The notes under the pieces: model-generated
The model's database searches: none
Told to the model about the DNA's origin: nothing
The model's input: the letters and a program-made list of their open reading frames with translations, nothing else
Shown: positions 10,380-21,416 of the stretch, one piece after another
Layout: every line of letters starts with the position of its first letter
How positions within the stretch are numbered: the stretch's first letter is position 1
Made by a program: the position numbers and the translations under genes
DNA from: Bufo bufo
Lineage: Eukaryota; Chordata; Amphibia; Anura; Bufonidae
Length of the DNA stretch: 64,000 nt
Direction: 5' to 3'
Assembly: GCF_905171765.1 (NCBI RefSeq)
Contig: NC_053395.1
Location: forward strand, 185,522,156 to 185,586,155

Positions 10380-12385
10380 CTCCCAAAAATGACCCCATTC
10401 TAGAAACTACACCCCTCAAGGTATTCAAAACTGTTTTTTCAAACTTTATTAACCCTTTAGGTCTTCCACAAGAGTTAATGGCAGATGGAGAAACAATTTT
10501 GAAATTTATATTTTTTGGAAAATTTTCCAATATAATCAATTTTTTCCAGTAGTAAAACAAGGGTTAACTGCCTAACAAAACTCAAAATGGGTTGCCCCGA
10601 TTCTGTAGTTTGCAGAAACACCCCATATGTGGTCGTAAACTACTGTTTGGCCGAACGGGAGCACATAGAAGGAGGGGAACACCATATGGGTTTTGGAAGG
10701 CAGATTTTGCAGGACTGGTTTTGTTTATACCATGTCCCATTTGAAGCCCCCTGTTGCACCCCTAGAATAGAAATTTCAAAAAAGTGACTCCATCTAAGAA
10801 AGTACACCCCTCAAGGTATTCAAAACTGGGTTTACAAACTTTGTTAACCCTTTAGGTGTTCCACAAGAGTTGATGGCAGATGGAGAAACAATTTTGAAAT
10901 TTCTATTTTTTGGAAAATTTTCCAATATAATCAATTTTTTCCAGGAGTAAAACAAGGGTTAACTGCCAAACAAAACTCAAAATGGGTTGCCCTGATTCTG
11001 TAGTTTGCAGAAACACCCCATATGTGGTCGTAAACTACTGTTTGGCCGAACGGGAGCACATAGAAGGAGGGGAACACCATATGGGTTTTGGAAGGCAGAT
11101 TTTGCAGGACTGGTTTTGTTTATACCATGTCCCATTTGAAGCCCCCTGTTGCACCCCTAGAATAGAAATTTCAAAAAAGTGACTCCATCTAAGAAAGTAC
11201 ACCCCTCAAGGTATTCAAAACTGGGTTTACAAACTTTGTTAACCCTTTAGGTGTTCCACAAGAGTTGATGGCAGATGGAGAAACAATTTAGAAATTTCTA
11301 TTTTTTGGAAAATTTTCCAATATAATCAATTTTTTCCAGGAGTAAAACAAGGGTTAACTGCCAAACAAAACTCAAAATGGGTTGCCCTGATTCTGTAGTT
11401 TGCAGAAACACCCCATATGTGGTCGTAAACTACTGTTTGGCCGAACGGGAGCACATAGAAGGAGGGGAACACCATATGGGTTTTGGAAGGCAGATTTTGC
11501 AGGACTGGTTTTGTTTATACCATGTCCCATTTGAAGCCCCCTGTTGCACCCCTAGAATAGAAATTTCAAAAAAGTGACTCCATCTAAGAAAGTACACCCC
11601 TCAAGGTATTCAAAACTGGGTTTACAAACTTTGTTAACCCTTTAGGTGTTCCACAAGAGTTGATGGCAGATGGAGAAACAATTTTGAAATTTCTATTTTT
11701 TGGAAAATTTTCCAATATAATCAATTTTTTCCAGGAGTAAAACAAGGGTTAACTGCCAAACAAAACTCAAAATGGGTTGCCCCGATTCTGTAGTTTGCAG
11801 AAACACCCCATATGTGGTCGTAAACTACTGTTTGGCCGAACGGGAGCACATGGAAGGAGGGGAACACCATATGGGTTTTGGAAGGCAGATTTTGCAGGAC
11901 TGGTTTTGTTTATACCATGTCCCATTTGAAGCCCCCTGTTGCACCCCTAGAATAGAAATTTCAAAAAAGTGACTCCATCTAAGAAAGTACACCCCTCAAG
12001 GTATTCAAAACTGGGTTTACAAACTTTGTTAACCCTTTAGGTGTTCCACAAGAGTTGATGGCAGATGGAGAAACAATTTTGAAATTTCTATTTTTTGGAA
12101 AATTTTCCAAAATAATCAATTTTTTCCAGGAGTAAAACAAGGGTTAACTGCCAAACAAAACTCAAAATGGGTTGCCCCGATTCTGTAGTTTGCAGAAACA
12201 CCCCATATGTGGTCGTAAACTACTATTTGGCTAAACGGCAGGACATAGAAGAAGGGGAACGTCATATGGTTTTTGGAAGGCAGATTTTGCTGGACTGGTT
12301 TATTTACACCATGTACCCTTTCAAGCCCCCTGATGCACCCCTAGAGTAGAAACTCCACAAAAGTGACCCCATCTAGGAAACTACG
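10380..12385. repeat. Tandem array of five 395-bp units
   Basis: CAAGGTATTCAAAACTG recurs at 10417, 10812, 11207, 11602 and 11997, exactly 395 bp apart. Units two to four are almost identical; the first and last differ more. Each contains an unbroken 60-66-codon frame starting MGCPDSVVCRNTPYVVV, but differences between units do not favour silent sites, so I read it as a by-product of recent tandem duplication. Diverged relatives, in the opposite orientation, lie at 22735-23940 in the second piggyBac element. Confidence 0.9.
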
Positions 12386-12399
12386 GGATAAGGTGGTTG

Positions 12400-12870
12400 T
12401 TGTTTTGGGACTATTTTAGGGGTAAATATGATTTTTGGTTGCTCTATATTACTCTTTTTTGAGGCAATGTAACAAAAAAAAAATTCTAAAATTGTTTCTA
12501 CATTCGCTATTTAGTTTTGTGGAACACCTAAAGGGTTAACATAGTTTGTAAAGTAACTTTTGAATACCTTGAGGGGTGTAGTTTCTTAGATGGGGTCACT
12601 TTTTTGGAGTTTCTAGTCTAGGCTACATCAGGGGGGGCTTCTAATGGGACATGGTGTCAAAAAAAAAACTGTCCATCAAAATCTGCCTTCTAGAAACCAT
12701 ATGGAGTTCCCTTCGTTCTATGCCCTGCCGTGCGGCTATATAGCCATTTACGACCACATATGGGGTGTTTCTGCAAACTACAGAATCAGGGCCATAAATA
12801 TTGAGTTTTGTTTGGCGGTTAACCCTTGCTTTATTACCGGCAAAAAGGATTCAAATGGAAATTTTGCCCA
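12400..12870. repeat. Inverted, diverged unit of the 395-bp repeat
   Basis: Words such as TACCTTGAGGGGTGTAGTTT, CATATGGGGTGTTTCTGCAA and GGTTAACCCTTG are reverse complements of words in the direct array. The element therefore carries the repeat in both orientations around a junction near 12390. Confidence 0.7.
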
Positions 12871-13017
12871 AAAATGAGTGTTTTGGCACCGTTTTTATTT
12901 TATATTTTTAACACCGTTCATCCGAGGCGTTTGGGCAAAAGTTATTTTTATAGCGACGACTTTTACGCACGCGACGATGCCCAATATGTATGGTTCTCAG
13001 ACTTTGGAGACACTAAG

Positions 13018-13158
13018 CAGGCATCCTAAAAACTGCGGCCCTCCAGATGTTGTAAAACTACAATTCCCACCATGCCCTGCTGATGGCTGTAGGTTGTCTG
13101 GGCATGCTGGGAGTTATAGTTTTACAACATCTGGAGGGCCGCAGTTTGAGGATGCCTG
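13018..13158. mobile_element. hAT MITE nested in piggyBac
   Basis: It is 141 bp with ends CAGGCATCC and GGATGCCTG and long inverted arms (GCGGCCCTCCAGATGTTGTA and complement). It is flanked by CACTAAG (13011-13017) and CACTAAAA (13159-13166). The uninterrupted form GGAGACACTAAAAC is visible in the other piggyBac at 22100-22120, which supports an 8-bp duplication that has lost one base on the left. Confidence 0.75.
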
Positions 13159-13266
13159 CACTAAAACTAATATTTTTTTGGGAAAAAAAAAATGTTTCCG
13201 TATCTCCAAAGTCTGAGAGCCATAGTTTTTTATGTTCTCTAGTGGACTGTTGGGGATTATAAAAAT

Positions 13267-15066
13267 TTAGTACTCCATGGAAGTGTGATACTCCCTGAAG
13301 CAATCGATAACGCAGAGGCCCGGATGATCGGGGCAAGTGTCGCACTGAGTGGTGGTGTCCTTCCGTATCCCCCTCCTGCGACACACTCTGCACTTTTTTT
13401 GGGTTCGTCCCTTCTTTCCAGTATGGGGGACCACACCTGGAAAGTGTTGGCCAGGGACGATCCGGGCGCCTCCAATTCCCGAGGTACTCCGGCCTGCTCT
13501 TTCCCGGTCCGAAAAGATCAGGTCCTTGAGGACTGCCTCATAGAATTGGAGGAATGTCCCTGTGCTGCCAGCGCTTCGGGATAGTACAAAAGAGTTGTAC
13601 ATGGCAACCTGCACCAAGTAGACCGCAACTTTTTTGTACCATGCCCGGGTTTTGCGCATGGCGTTATATGGCTTGAGGACTTGATCCGAGAGATCAACTC
13701 CTCCCATATACCGATTGTAGGCGACGATACAATCGGGCTTGAGGACCGTTGCCGCGGTACCTCGCACAGGGACTGGGGTGATGCCGTTACCGTGGATTGT
13801 GGACAGCATAAGGACATCCCTCTTGTCCTTATACCTGACCAGCAACAGGTTTCCACTGGTAAGTGCACGGGTCTCACCCCTGGGGATAGGTACCTGGAGG
13901 GGGTAGGCAGGGAGGCCGCGTTGATTTTTCCGCACGGTCCCACAAGCGAACGTGGATCTGGCGGCAAGGGACCTGAACAAGGGAATGCTGGTATAAAAGT
14001 TGTCCACGTACAAGTGGTAACCCTTATCCAGCAGTGGGTACATAAGGTCCCACACGAGTTTCCCGGTAACACCCAGAGTGGGGGGACATTCTGGGGGTTG
14101 AATCCGGGAATCTCGCCCCTCGTACACACGAAATTTGTAAGTGTACCCTGAGGTACTCTCACAAATTTTGTATAGCTTCACGCCATACCTCGCCCGCTTT
14201 GTGGGAATATATTGGCGGAAACTGAGTCTCCCCTTGAACGCAACGAGAGACTCATCAACCGCGACCTCCCTTCCAGGTACGTAGGCCTGCTGAAATGTGG
14301 CCCCAAAGTGATCGATGACCGGCCGTATCTTGTACAGCCGGTCATAGGCAGGATCACTTCGGGGGGGACATGCTGCATTATCGGAATAATGCAGACATTT
14401 CCGGATGGCCTCAAACCGGGGACGTGTCATGACCATACTGTACAGTGGGGTCTGGTATAGGACGTCCCCACTCCAGTATTGCCTGACACTGGGTTTTTGG
14501 ACTAGACCCATATGCAGCACGAGGCCCCAAAATGTCCTCATCTCGGCTGCACTGACCGGCGTCCAGCCACCGGGTCTAGCCAAAAATGAGCCTGGGTTTT
14601 GAGCGACGAACTGTTGGGCGTACAGATTCGTCTGCTCCACCATCAGATTCACCAGTGGGTTACTGAAAAAAAAACTAAAATAGTCTATTTCAGTAAACCC
14701 CACTGTGGGAATCTGGATTCCAGGATTGCCAGCAAAATCCGGAATCTCAGGCTCAAAGTCCACTGGGGGACACCAGCTAAGTTCATCGGCAGGGGGCTCC
14801 GGTGGACTTATTTGGTGGGCCGGGAAACCAGTACGAACCCCAGGGCGGCTCGTACTGGGGTGGGCCACAGGATCCCTAGCATGTGGGGCCCCTGGCTCCG
14901 CCTGGCGGCGTCTCCGCCGCCTTGGTGGCTCATCGTCATCAGATGATGATGAGGAGGATGCGGATGATAAAAGGAACGTAAGGTCATCCTCATCCTCACT
15001 GGGGCTCTCAGAGTCGGAGGCAATCTGGGCGTATGCCTCCTCGGCCGAGAACATCCGGCGGGCCAT
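13267..15066 (-). CDS. piggyBac-family transposase, 599 aa, apparently intact
   Basis: This DDD-type transposase would cut and paste the surrounding element into TTAA sites in the nucleus. The first 110 residues are acidic and low-complexity: a Ser/Asp run at about 33-46, then a basic R-rich stretch at 49-54 that could act in nuclear localisation. The DDE_Tnp_1_7 core spans about 125-495. The aspartates D271 (VAVDES), D355 (YVDNFYTS) and D458 (MGGVDLSD) match the piggyBac triad. The C-terminal tail has a cysteine-rich zinc finger with C559, C562, C575, C578, C585 and C589. Length is normal for the family. There is no stop or frameshift, and the start lies just upstream of the acidic region. 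The gene is much more GC-rich than its flanks. The native promoter should lie in the right 1 kb, which has TG- and G-rich tracts. It resembles the domesticated PGBD group in architecture, but its position between TTAA-flanked ends argues for a live transposon gene. Confidence 0.93.
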   Translation of the reverse strand: MARRMFSAEEAYAQIASDSESPSEDEDDLTFLLSSASSSSSSDDDEPPRRRRRRQAEPGAPHARDPVAHPSTSRPGVRTGFPAHQISPPEPPADELSWCPPVDFEPEIPDFAGNPGIQIPTVGFTEIDYFSFFFSNPLVNLMVEQTNLYAQQFVAQNPGSFLARPGGWTPVSAAEMRTFWGLVLHMGLVQKPSVRQYWSGDVLYQTPLYSMVMTRPRFEAIRKCLHYSDNAACPPRSDPAYDRLYKIRPVIDHFGATFQQAYVPGREVAVDESLVAFKGRLSFRQYIPTKRARYGVKLYKICESTSGYTYKFRVYEGRDSRIQPPECPPTLGVTGKLVWDLMYPLLDKGYHLYVDNFYTSIPLFRSLAARSTFACGTVRKNQRGLPAYPLQVPIPRGETRALTSGNLLLVRYKDKRDVLMLSTIHGNGITPVPVRGTAATVLKPDCIVAYNRYMGGVDLSDQVLKPYNAMRKTRAWYKKVAVYLVQVAMYNSFVLSRSAGSTGTFLQFYEAVLKDLIFSDRERAGRSTSGIGGARIVPGQHFPGVVPHTGKKGRTQKKCRVCRRRGIRKDTTTQCDTCPDHPGLCVIDCFREYHTSMEY

Positions 15067-15140
15067 GGGTGTGTGTGCGTGTATGTGTGCGTGTGTGGAA
15101 ACCTTTATTATATGTGCGTGTGTGTGGGGGCAACGGGTGT
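15067..15140. repeat. TG/CG microsatellite just upstream of the transposase start
   Basis: Alternating TG with CG and TA interruptions covers the DNA immediately 5' of the transposase ATG. It would form part of the 5' leader. Z-DNA potential is an inference. Confidence 0.7.
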
Positions 15141-15321
15141 TCGCGTACTAAAAAAGGCAAAAAAAGAAAGGGCAAGTGTTAGGAAAAAAAAAGTTCAAAC
15201 TTGCTGATCAGCGGTACAACGCTGATCAGCGGTCGGTGGGGTGGTGGGGCGGGCGATGCGCTAACACTGGACGGACGCTAAAAAGTGCCGGCCAGTCAGC
15301 GCACGCAGAAAAAAAAAGTGG

Positions 15322-15455
15322 TGGTAAGGGGGCTGGTGGTCAGGGGAGGGGGGGGGGGCTGGTGGTGGGGGGTTGGTGGTGGGGAAGGGGGGGGGGGTGG
15401 GGGTCTGGTGGTGGGGGGGTCTGGTGGGGGGGGCAAGTGGCAGGGGGGGATCTGG
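15322..15455. repeat. G-rich GGTGGTGGGG tract
   Basis: The plus strand has many G-runs of three to ten (GGGGAGGG, GGTGGTGGGG). It has G-quadruplex potential and lies in the presumed promoter side of the transposase. The glycine-rich frames across it are artefacts. Confidence 0.75.
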
Positions 15456-15873
15456 GGTCTGATGGATGGATCAAAGAAAGTTTGAAATAAAAGTTTTTTT
15501 TTTTTTTCTAACTAACTTTTCCCTTCTTTCCCTGCCTAACGGTGCCTCTCCCTCACTGACCCTAACCTACCTGGGTGGCGATGGGTGCAGGAGGGTGATG
15601 GATGCCGATTGTGGGGACACAGGAGCTCGTTCTGGACGGTGCTGCACGGTCAGGGTGCTGGACAGGAAGAGGAGGGGAGAGAGGAGCGCAGGAAGTTTGA
15701 ATCTCGCGCCTCTCTCCCCTGCTCCAATCAGCACCCTGGACAGCGGCGTTCAGCACCAGGGCCAGCACCGCCTCTCCAAATCCTCGGACTGCGATAGGTG
15801 GTGTAAAATTACGCCACCGATCGCAGTCTTTTTCCGGTTCATCGGGTCACAGGACACCCGAATGGACCGGAAA

Positions 15874-15915
15874 CGCAGAAAACCGCAGGTCTGAATTGAC
15901 CTGCGGTTTTCTGCG
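15874..15915. promoter_or_regulatory. Sub-terminal palindrome of piggyBac right end
   Basis: CGCAGAAAACCGCAGGT and its complement are separated by eight bases. A matching palindrome with the same AACCGCAGGTC core lies at 21028-21067, the corresponding end of the second element. Conservation in two diverged elements suggests a transposase-binding or structural role; that is inference. Confidence 0.5.
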
Positions 15916-16118
15916 ATCGTCGATGCGGGGGGGTCAAATGACCCCCCCCTGCATTGTTACGGGATGCCGGCTGAATGATTTCAGCCGAAATCCCGTTCCG
16001 ATTAACCCCTGGGGCGCCGGAATGCCGATTTCAAGTTAGGACGTACCGGTACGCCCTGAGTCCTTAAGGACTCGGGAAATAGGGCGTACCGATACGCCCT
16101 GCGTCCTTAAGGGGTTAA

Positions 16119-16674
16119 TAGAAAAAAAAAAAAAAAAAAAAAGGGGGTGGGCATACCACCTGTGTCAGATCAACTGCGTAGGGGTCCAGTAGGGGAGGAG
16201 GGGGCCCTTCCCAGCAGTAGATCAGAAGCTGAAGTGCCCAGACTGCACTGCTGCTAAGCAGAAAGTGGAGCTTAGCAGGCCAATGGGACAGAGCCTAGCA
16301 GTACAACAGTGGTGCAGCAGGGCAGAGCGTAGAGAGTGAGATGGGGTGGTGCTAGGTGGTGTGACAGGAGCCCCAGACGTAACTTTTTTTGGGGCTCCAG
16401 AAATGCCAAATCCTCGCCTGACTATAAAACATGCACGCAGAATCTGGTTAGAGAAGCGACTCATGTATTTGCTATTACAGGAGGTTTAGGCAAAAATGAC
16501 TTTTAAAGGGGTTTGCCGATAAAAAGAATTGATGGTCTGTCATTAGGCTAGATTTGGAATGTGTAAATCCACAGACATGAAACACCCAAGACCTAAACAA
16601 GAACAGTGGTATGGTAGCTCTCCAGCAATTGAACAGGACTGAGCAGCAGTACTAGCCGCAGCCTCATACATATA
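16119..16674. other. Unassigned; poly-A run and TTAA MITE start
   Basis: A long A-run follows the right TTAA of the piggyBac. A fragment starting TTTTAAAGGGGTTTGCCG near 16501 looks like a truncated left end of the AGGGGTT MITE family. No gene. Confidence 0.4.
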
Positions 16675-18047
16675 CTACTCACAAAAAGTTAGGGATATTT
16701 GGTTTGTGGGTGAAATTTCAGGATGAACCTAAAATGCACTCTAACCTTTACAGGTGAACTTAATGTGACTTTCTCTAAACTTTTGAAAGCACATGTCCAA
16801 CTGTTTAATGCTTCAGTACTTTTTGCACAACTTGCTGTTCTGTAACAAGGAGCTTAAGGGTAAAATTCACAACAGCTGTTAGATCCATGAGTCGCCCAAT
16901 AAATTCCTGGTTCAATTAGAATTGGTATATAAACAGTCCTCCTCATCATGCTGTTCACATTTTGACATCATGAGACCAAGACGACACCTAACAATTGATT
17001 AACAGTAACCGGCCATTGCAAGGCTTCAAGCAGGATGTTCTCAGACAGAAGTGGCCACTGAGTGTCACAGAGTGTCATCAGCAGGTTGCGACAGAGATAT
17101 AGAGAGACTGGAAGAGTCACAGAAAGGCATAGAAGTGGACGTCCTTTGACAACATCCCACATTGATGACCACTTCATTGTGAACAATGCCCTGTGGAATC
17201 GGATGATAAATGCCACACAACTCCAGGCACATTTAAAGGAGGTGAGAGGCACCCAAGTATCACATCAGACAATTCGAAACTGTTTACATCAGCGTGGTCT
17301 GCGTGCTAGACAACCTGCAAGGGCTGACCACACGCGGCATCGCCTTGAATTGGCCAGGCAGCATCTATGCTGGACGAGGGACCAGTGGGCCTTAGTGCTG
17401 TTCACTGATGAAAGTCAATTCATGCTGAGCAGAAATAATGGCCGCCAACAGTGTTGGAGACATCAAACAGAGCGCTATGCATCAGCCACTGTTGTCACCA
17501 GATGAGCCTTTTGTGGTGGTGGTGTTACAGTGTGGGCAGGTGTGTCTAGTCAATACAGAACTGCCTTACACTTTATTAATGGTACAGTGACAAGCCTATA
17601 CTACTTGAATAACATCATTAATCCAGTCATTGTGCCTCTGCATGAACAGCACAGGCCTAATTTCATCTTCATGGACGACAATGCGCCAGCTCATCGAGGT
17701 CTCATCATTAGGGAACGGCTGCTGGCAACTGGGGGACCTCAAATGGAGTGACCTGACGGTCGCCCTTCAGGAAAAGTGGGATGCCATGCCTCAGCAGACA
17801 ATAAGTCGACTTATGAACAGCATGAGACGTCGTTGTCAAGCTGTAATTGGTGCTGAAGGCCACATGACAAGTTATTGAGACACTGACATTTTTTGTGGGG
17901 ATATACCCACCACTGGTGTTGGCTTTTGTTTCAATAAATTGTTTGAGATGACGAAATGACCACTGCATGTTTCTACTTAAATACCCTACTTTCATGATAT
18001 AATATCACAGTATTGTGAACTTTTTACGAGTAGTTTTTTGTGAGTAG
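16675..18047 (+). mobile_element. Tc1/mariner element A (defective)
   Basis: The ends CTACTCACAAAAAGTTAGG and TTTTTTGTGAGTAG are imperfect inverted repeats, and a TA precedes the left one. Between them is a plus-strand transposase relic with stops, a frame change and an internal deletion. Confidence 0.8.
16970..17878 (+). pseudogene. Tc1-like transposase relic lacking the third catalytic residue
   Basis: The reading opens with MRPRRHLTID and meets a stop at once; the frame shifts before 17062. From there a helix-turn-helix type segment (VISRLRQRYRETGRV, then HRSGRPLTT) is readable. The catalytic domain shows the first aspartate in LFTDESQF and the second in FIFMDDNAPAH. A TGA at 17503-17505 interrupts it in frame. 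After GGPQME the frame shifts, and the expected SPDLNPIE segment with the catalytic glutamate is missing; the text resumes at DLTVALQEKWDAMPQQTISR and ends in GHMTSY. The missing stretch is roughly 30 codons, judged from other Tc1 proteins. It cannot encode an active enzyme. Confidence 0.85.
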
Positions 18048-20621
18048 AGTATGTGTCACTGTAGTTGAGACAACAATTAAGGGCCAGTGGCACTCCAGTA
18101 AGCACCATGGCCTATTTATTCTGTTGGTAAATGTATGCCTGAGGGTTGAGCCTCCATGATCATGCATTGATTGTCTATCCTAAGAATAAGTCAACAGTGG
18201 ATATTCTAAGAAAACTCCTTTACAATATTTCTACTAGAATCATTTAGGTTGGCTCCACACCCTCAACTTTGACAGGTAAAGGAGGCAGCAGATCTCTGGG
18301 GGATCAATGACATTTTTTTTTTTATTAAAGATTTGGGAAGAGTATATTTTTTTCTCTGTTTCTGGACTGAACACTAAGATCATATTTTATAACTCATTTT
18401 CATTGCACAATTTGAGGTTTGCGTGATTTGATATCTCAATTTGTAGGGACTGGCTTTTTTAGATCCACATCTGAAGCCTCACAATCAACCAATACCTTGC
18501 AAAAAAAATGGTGATGTGGTGGATCTGGAAACCACCTACTATTGCATATAATGTATGTATAGTTTGTACTGTTCAACTAAGCCACATAAAAAAATGAAAA
18601 TACTATTCAACATTTTATCTGCCTAGACAAAAGGCCCCTTTATACAGGTTGACACAGAAGGCAATTATGAACCATTCATTCCCGATAATTGCCTTCTCCT
18701 CAGAGGAAGTAAAAGCTGTATCTAAAAACAGTAATCATCTCCTTTGAATGTTGATGAGCAATCGCTCATCCCCATAGAGGATGATTGTTTCAGGGCAGCA
18801 GATCGCAGTGGCCACAAATGATATTTTAAGTGACTGCATCAGTGATGCTTTTACCCGATGAAAGAGCATTTGCTAATTCACTGGGTGACCGATGCCACCT
18901 TCACACAGGGCAATTGTTGGGAATGATGTATGCTCCTTCCCGATATTTGCCCCAATTGTCAGGCTATGTTAATGAGCCTTAAGGCTGGCCATACATAGAA
19001 AAGAAAAGAAATTCAAAACATCCAATTTTGACAGTTTTTGACAATCATTGTTTGAGAATTACGCACAAACAACCATTTACAATGGCTGGCAGCAACCAAA
19101 AAAGTTATGGACCGTCAAGTTGGATTTTTTTAGCTGCTGTTGGCTGAAACTACACATACACATCTTGAAACGCTGATTACTGATGATCACTTGCCATGCT
19201 GAGAATCCACTCTGTTAGTTTACTTTTTTTTTATCTCCCTGTTCTGCCAGTGTAGTCTGCCATGTTGATGGTCAGGATCGGTGGTACGAATATGATGCAC
19301 AATTGATTTGCTGCATTCAAGCTGACACTTGTCTTATGTGTCTAGGCCGCCATACACATTATACCACCTGCTATTATGGTGTGACCCAGCTGAATTTCAA
19401 CGCCAAATCCTGTTGTTCTGTCAGGAGATAAGCTACCACCAGAGGTATCTGGCACCTGCTTTCTTATCTCTCCTTAGTGAAAACCTGCAGAGTATGCATG
19501 AACCAAGCATGCATGTGTATGGGGAAACTGGGAGAAACAGCTTTTGGTCGACACTAATTGAAGGTGAATGGGCAACTTATGGTCGGCTGGGAACCTTATG
19601 GAATCTCCATGATATTAGTGCACAAATACATAAGAAAACTCATGAGAGAAATGCTGTATGATCTCAGAATTAACCTCTTGTCTGTTTCAGTTTGTGTATA
19701 CAAATCCTAATTTTTTCCAACTTCATTAACGAATGCATGTAGTTATTCAACCACTCTCAATTGTCTTTCTTCCAGTTGACCGGCAGGCAAATAGAAGCGT
19801 GTACAGCTGTCACTGCCTCTCGTTATTCTCCTGGCAGCAACTGTCAAAGCAAAGGTAGGTCAGCAGCCTTCTTCCTGGAGACATAACATGTCTAATCCAT
19901 TACAAGAGAGGCCTAATTCGCATGCCTTGAAACTGACAGCTGTCAGTTCATAACTTGTGCGTCACACAACTCGTTGCAGAGGAAATGCTCGCCAAACGTC
20001 AGAATGCCACTATGTCTAGATGGTCAGCGGTGGTTTCAGGAACGTCACAGGGAAGAATAGGGATTACATAGCTAGTCAAAACAATTACTATGTAAGCAAA
20101 AGGGCAAGCGTAAATCCAATGTTAACTGTAAAGGTACTGTACGACTGCATTCACATGGTGGCTTTGTCATCTGGGTTTTGGCATGGATTCCACACCAAAA
20201 AAAAACAGCCAAGTCCTGGTGACAGACTCCCTTTAAGAAGAACTATGGCAAGTCCTTCAGCTTCTACCTACAGTCTTGATGATCCAGAGGAAGACAAACA
20301 AAACTACTCTACAGAGTAGTTGCCAACTGCCTAATATTATGGAGGAAAAAATTATTTTGATTCCAAATATAAGATAAAGAAAAAACAATCTGAGGGTGAA
20401 GCCTCTTTCTTTGAGATGTGGCGGATGCCCTCTTGTCATGGTTACATGCCTAGATAGAGTACAACAAGACCATTAGATCTCCATACTGTCCAATATATTT
20501 TTACACAATGATTAGATTGCCTTAAAGCACAGTGGTACAAAAACTGAGATATGAGGATGTTTCTCATACAATGGTGTTGGGCCTATTTATCTCATATGAG
20601 GGATCAAGGATCAGTGTGAAT
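18048..20621. other. Unassigned, with repeat fragments
   Basis: No gene supported. An inverted-repeat fragment at about 18640-18970 pairs GGCAATTATGAACC-like and GCAATTGTTGGGAATG-like segments. A fragment GGTGACAGACTCCCTTTAAG near 20218-20237 is a right end of the AGGGAACCTGTC MITE family. Confidence 0.4.
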
Positions 20622-21027
20622 TATTGTTGCTGCGATACCAAATTTTTGATTCGATTCCGATACCATAAAAAAGTATTGCAATACTCGATACCGTTCAATA
20701 CCACGCGAAAAAAAAAAAAAAAAAGCCACGTGCATTCCGCATTTTAAAAAATGGCGAATCGCACAGTTTTTATTAATTATTTCTGTTCCGGCGTTTACCG
20801 CAGAGATTTTTTTATATATATTTTAACCCCTTAAGGACACATGACGTATCGGTACGGCATGTTTCCCGAGTCCTTAAGGACACATGACGTACCGGTACGT
20901 CATGTGTTGTTCCGATCACTGCTGCCCGGCCAGCTGTGATCGGAACAAGGTGCCTGCTCAAATCATTGAGCAGGCACCTCGGCTAAATGCGCGGGGGGGT
21001 CCCGTGACCCCCCCCATGTCCGCGATC

Positions 21028-21067
21028 GCAACAAACCGCAGGTCAATTCAGACCTGCGGTTTGTTGC
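21028..21067. promoter_or_regulatory. Sub-terminal palindrome of the second piggyBac
   Basis: GCAACAAACCGCAGGTC and its complement flank a six-base centre. It is the counterpart of the palindrome at 15874-15915. Confidence 0.5.
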
Positions 21068-21378
21068 GCTTTCTGCAGTTTCTGATTGCTGCGGTCCCTG
21101 ACCGCGGCGATCAGAAACTTTAGTGTGCCGAAAATATATTTTTATCACCCCCCCTGCACCTCTGAATGATTTTAGCCCGGTGGGAGGTGCAGGGGGGGTG
21201 TTGCGGGCGGTGGGGGCGGTGCGGGAGGCGGGCGGTGCGGCAGGCGGGATCGCGATCCCCCGCCCGCCTCCCATTGAATAATCGTTGGTGTAGAGTGGGT
21301 ATACCAGGGTGCCAGCACATTGCTGGCACCCTGGTATAAACGGCTGACATCGGTGATGCGATGTCAGCCGTTTAACCC

Positions 21379-21416
21379 TTTCCATACAGCGGTCCGTACG
21401 GACCGCTGTATGGAAA
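21379..21416. repeat. Perfect 38-bp palindrome
   Basis: Each half reads TTTCCATACAGCGGTCCGT followed by its complement with no spacer. It lies in the GC-rich left part of the non-autonomous piggyBac. No counterpart was found in the intact element. Confidence 0.8.

Larger units (their letters stand above)
9896..16114 (-). mobile_element. Complete piggyBac-family transposon with intact transposase
   Basis: TTAA lies at 9892-9895 and 16115-16118. The terminal inverted repeat is CCCCTTAAGGAC on both sides. A second inner copy of CCTTAAGGACT lies close to each end, at 9923-9931 and around 16064-16074. The 6219 bp hold, left to right, a tandem array, an inverted array unit, a nested hAT MITE and the transposase gene on the minus strand. 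The right 500 bp are GC-rich with palindromes and a GTACCGGTAC-type motif. Because both the ends and the reading frame are whole, it could be autonomous. Confidence 0.88.

Noticed and set aside
10587..12349. Five repeated 60-66-aa reading frames starting MGCPDSVVCRN
   Set aside because: They repeat because the DNA repeats every 395 bp. There is no domain, no start context, and the diverged relatives at 22735-23940 do not keep the frame.
10380..12385. CRISPR-like regular spacing
   Set aside because: The whole 395-bp unit is repeated with no short repeat plus unique spacer, and the DNA is vertebrate.
13518..14162. Long frames overlapping the piggyBac transposase on both strands
   Set aside because: They are shadows of a GC-rich coding region; the 599-codon frame explains the sequence.
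15176..15490. Glycine-rich reading frames
   Set aside because: They are translations of the GGTGGTGGGG tract and have no other protein character.
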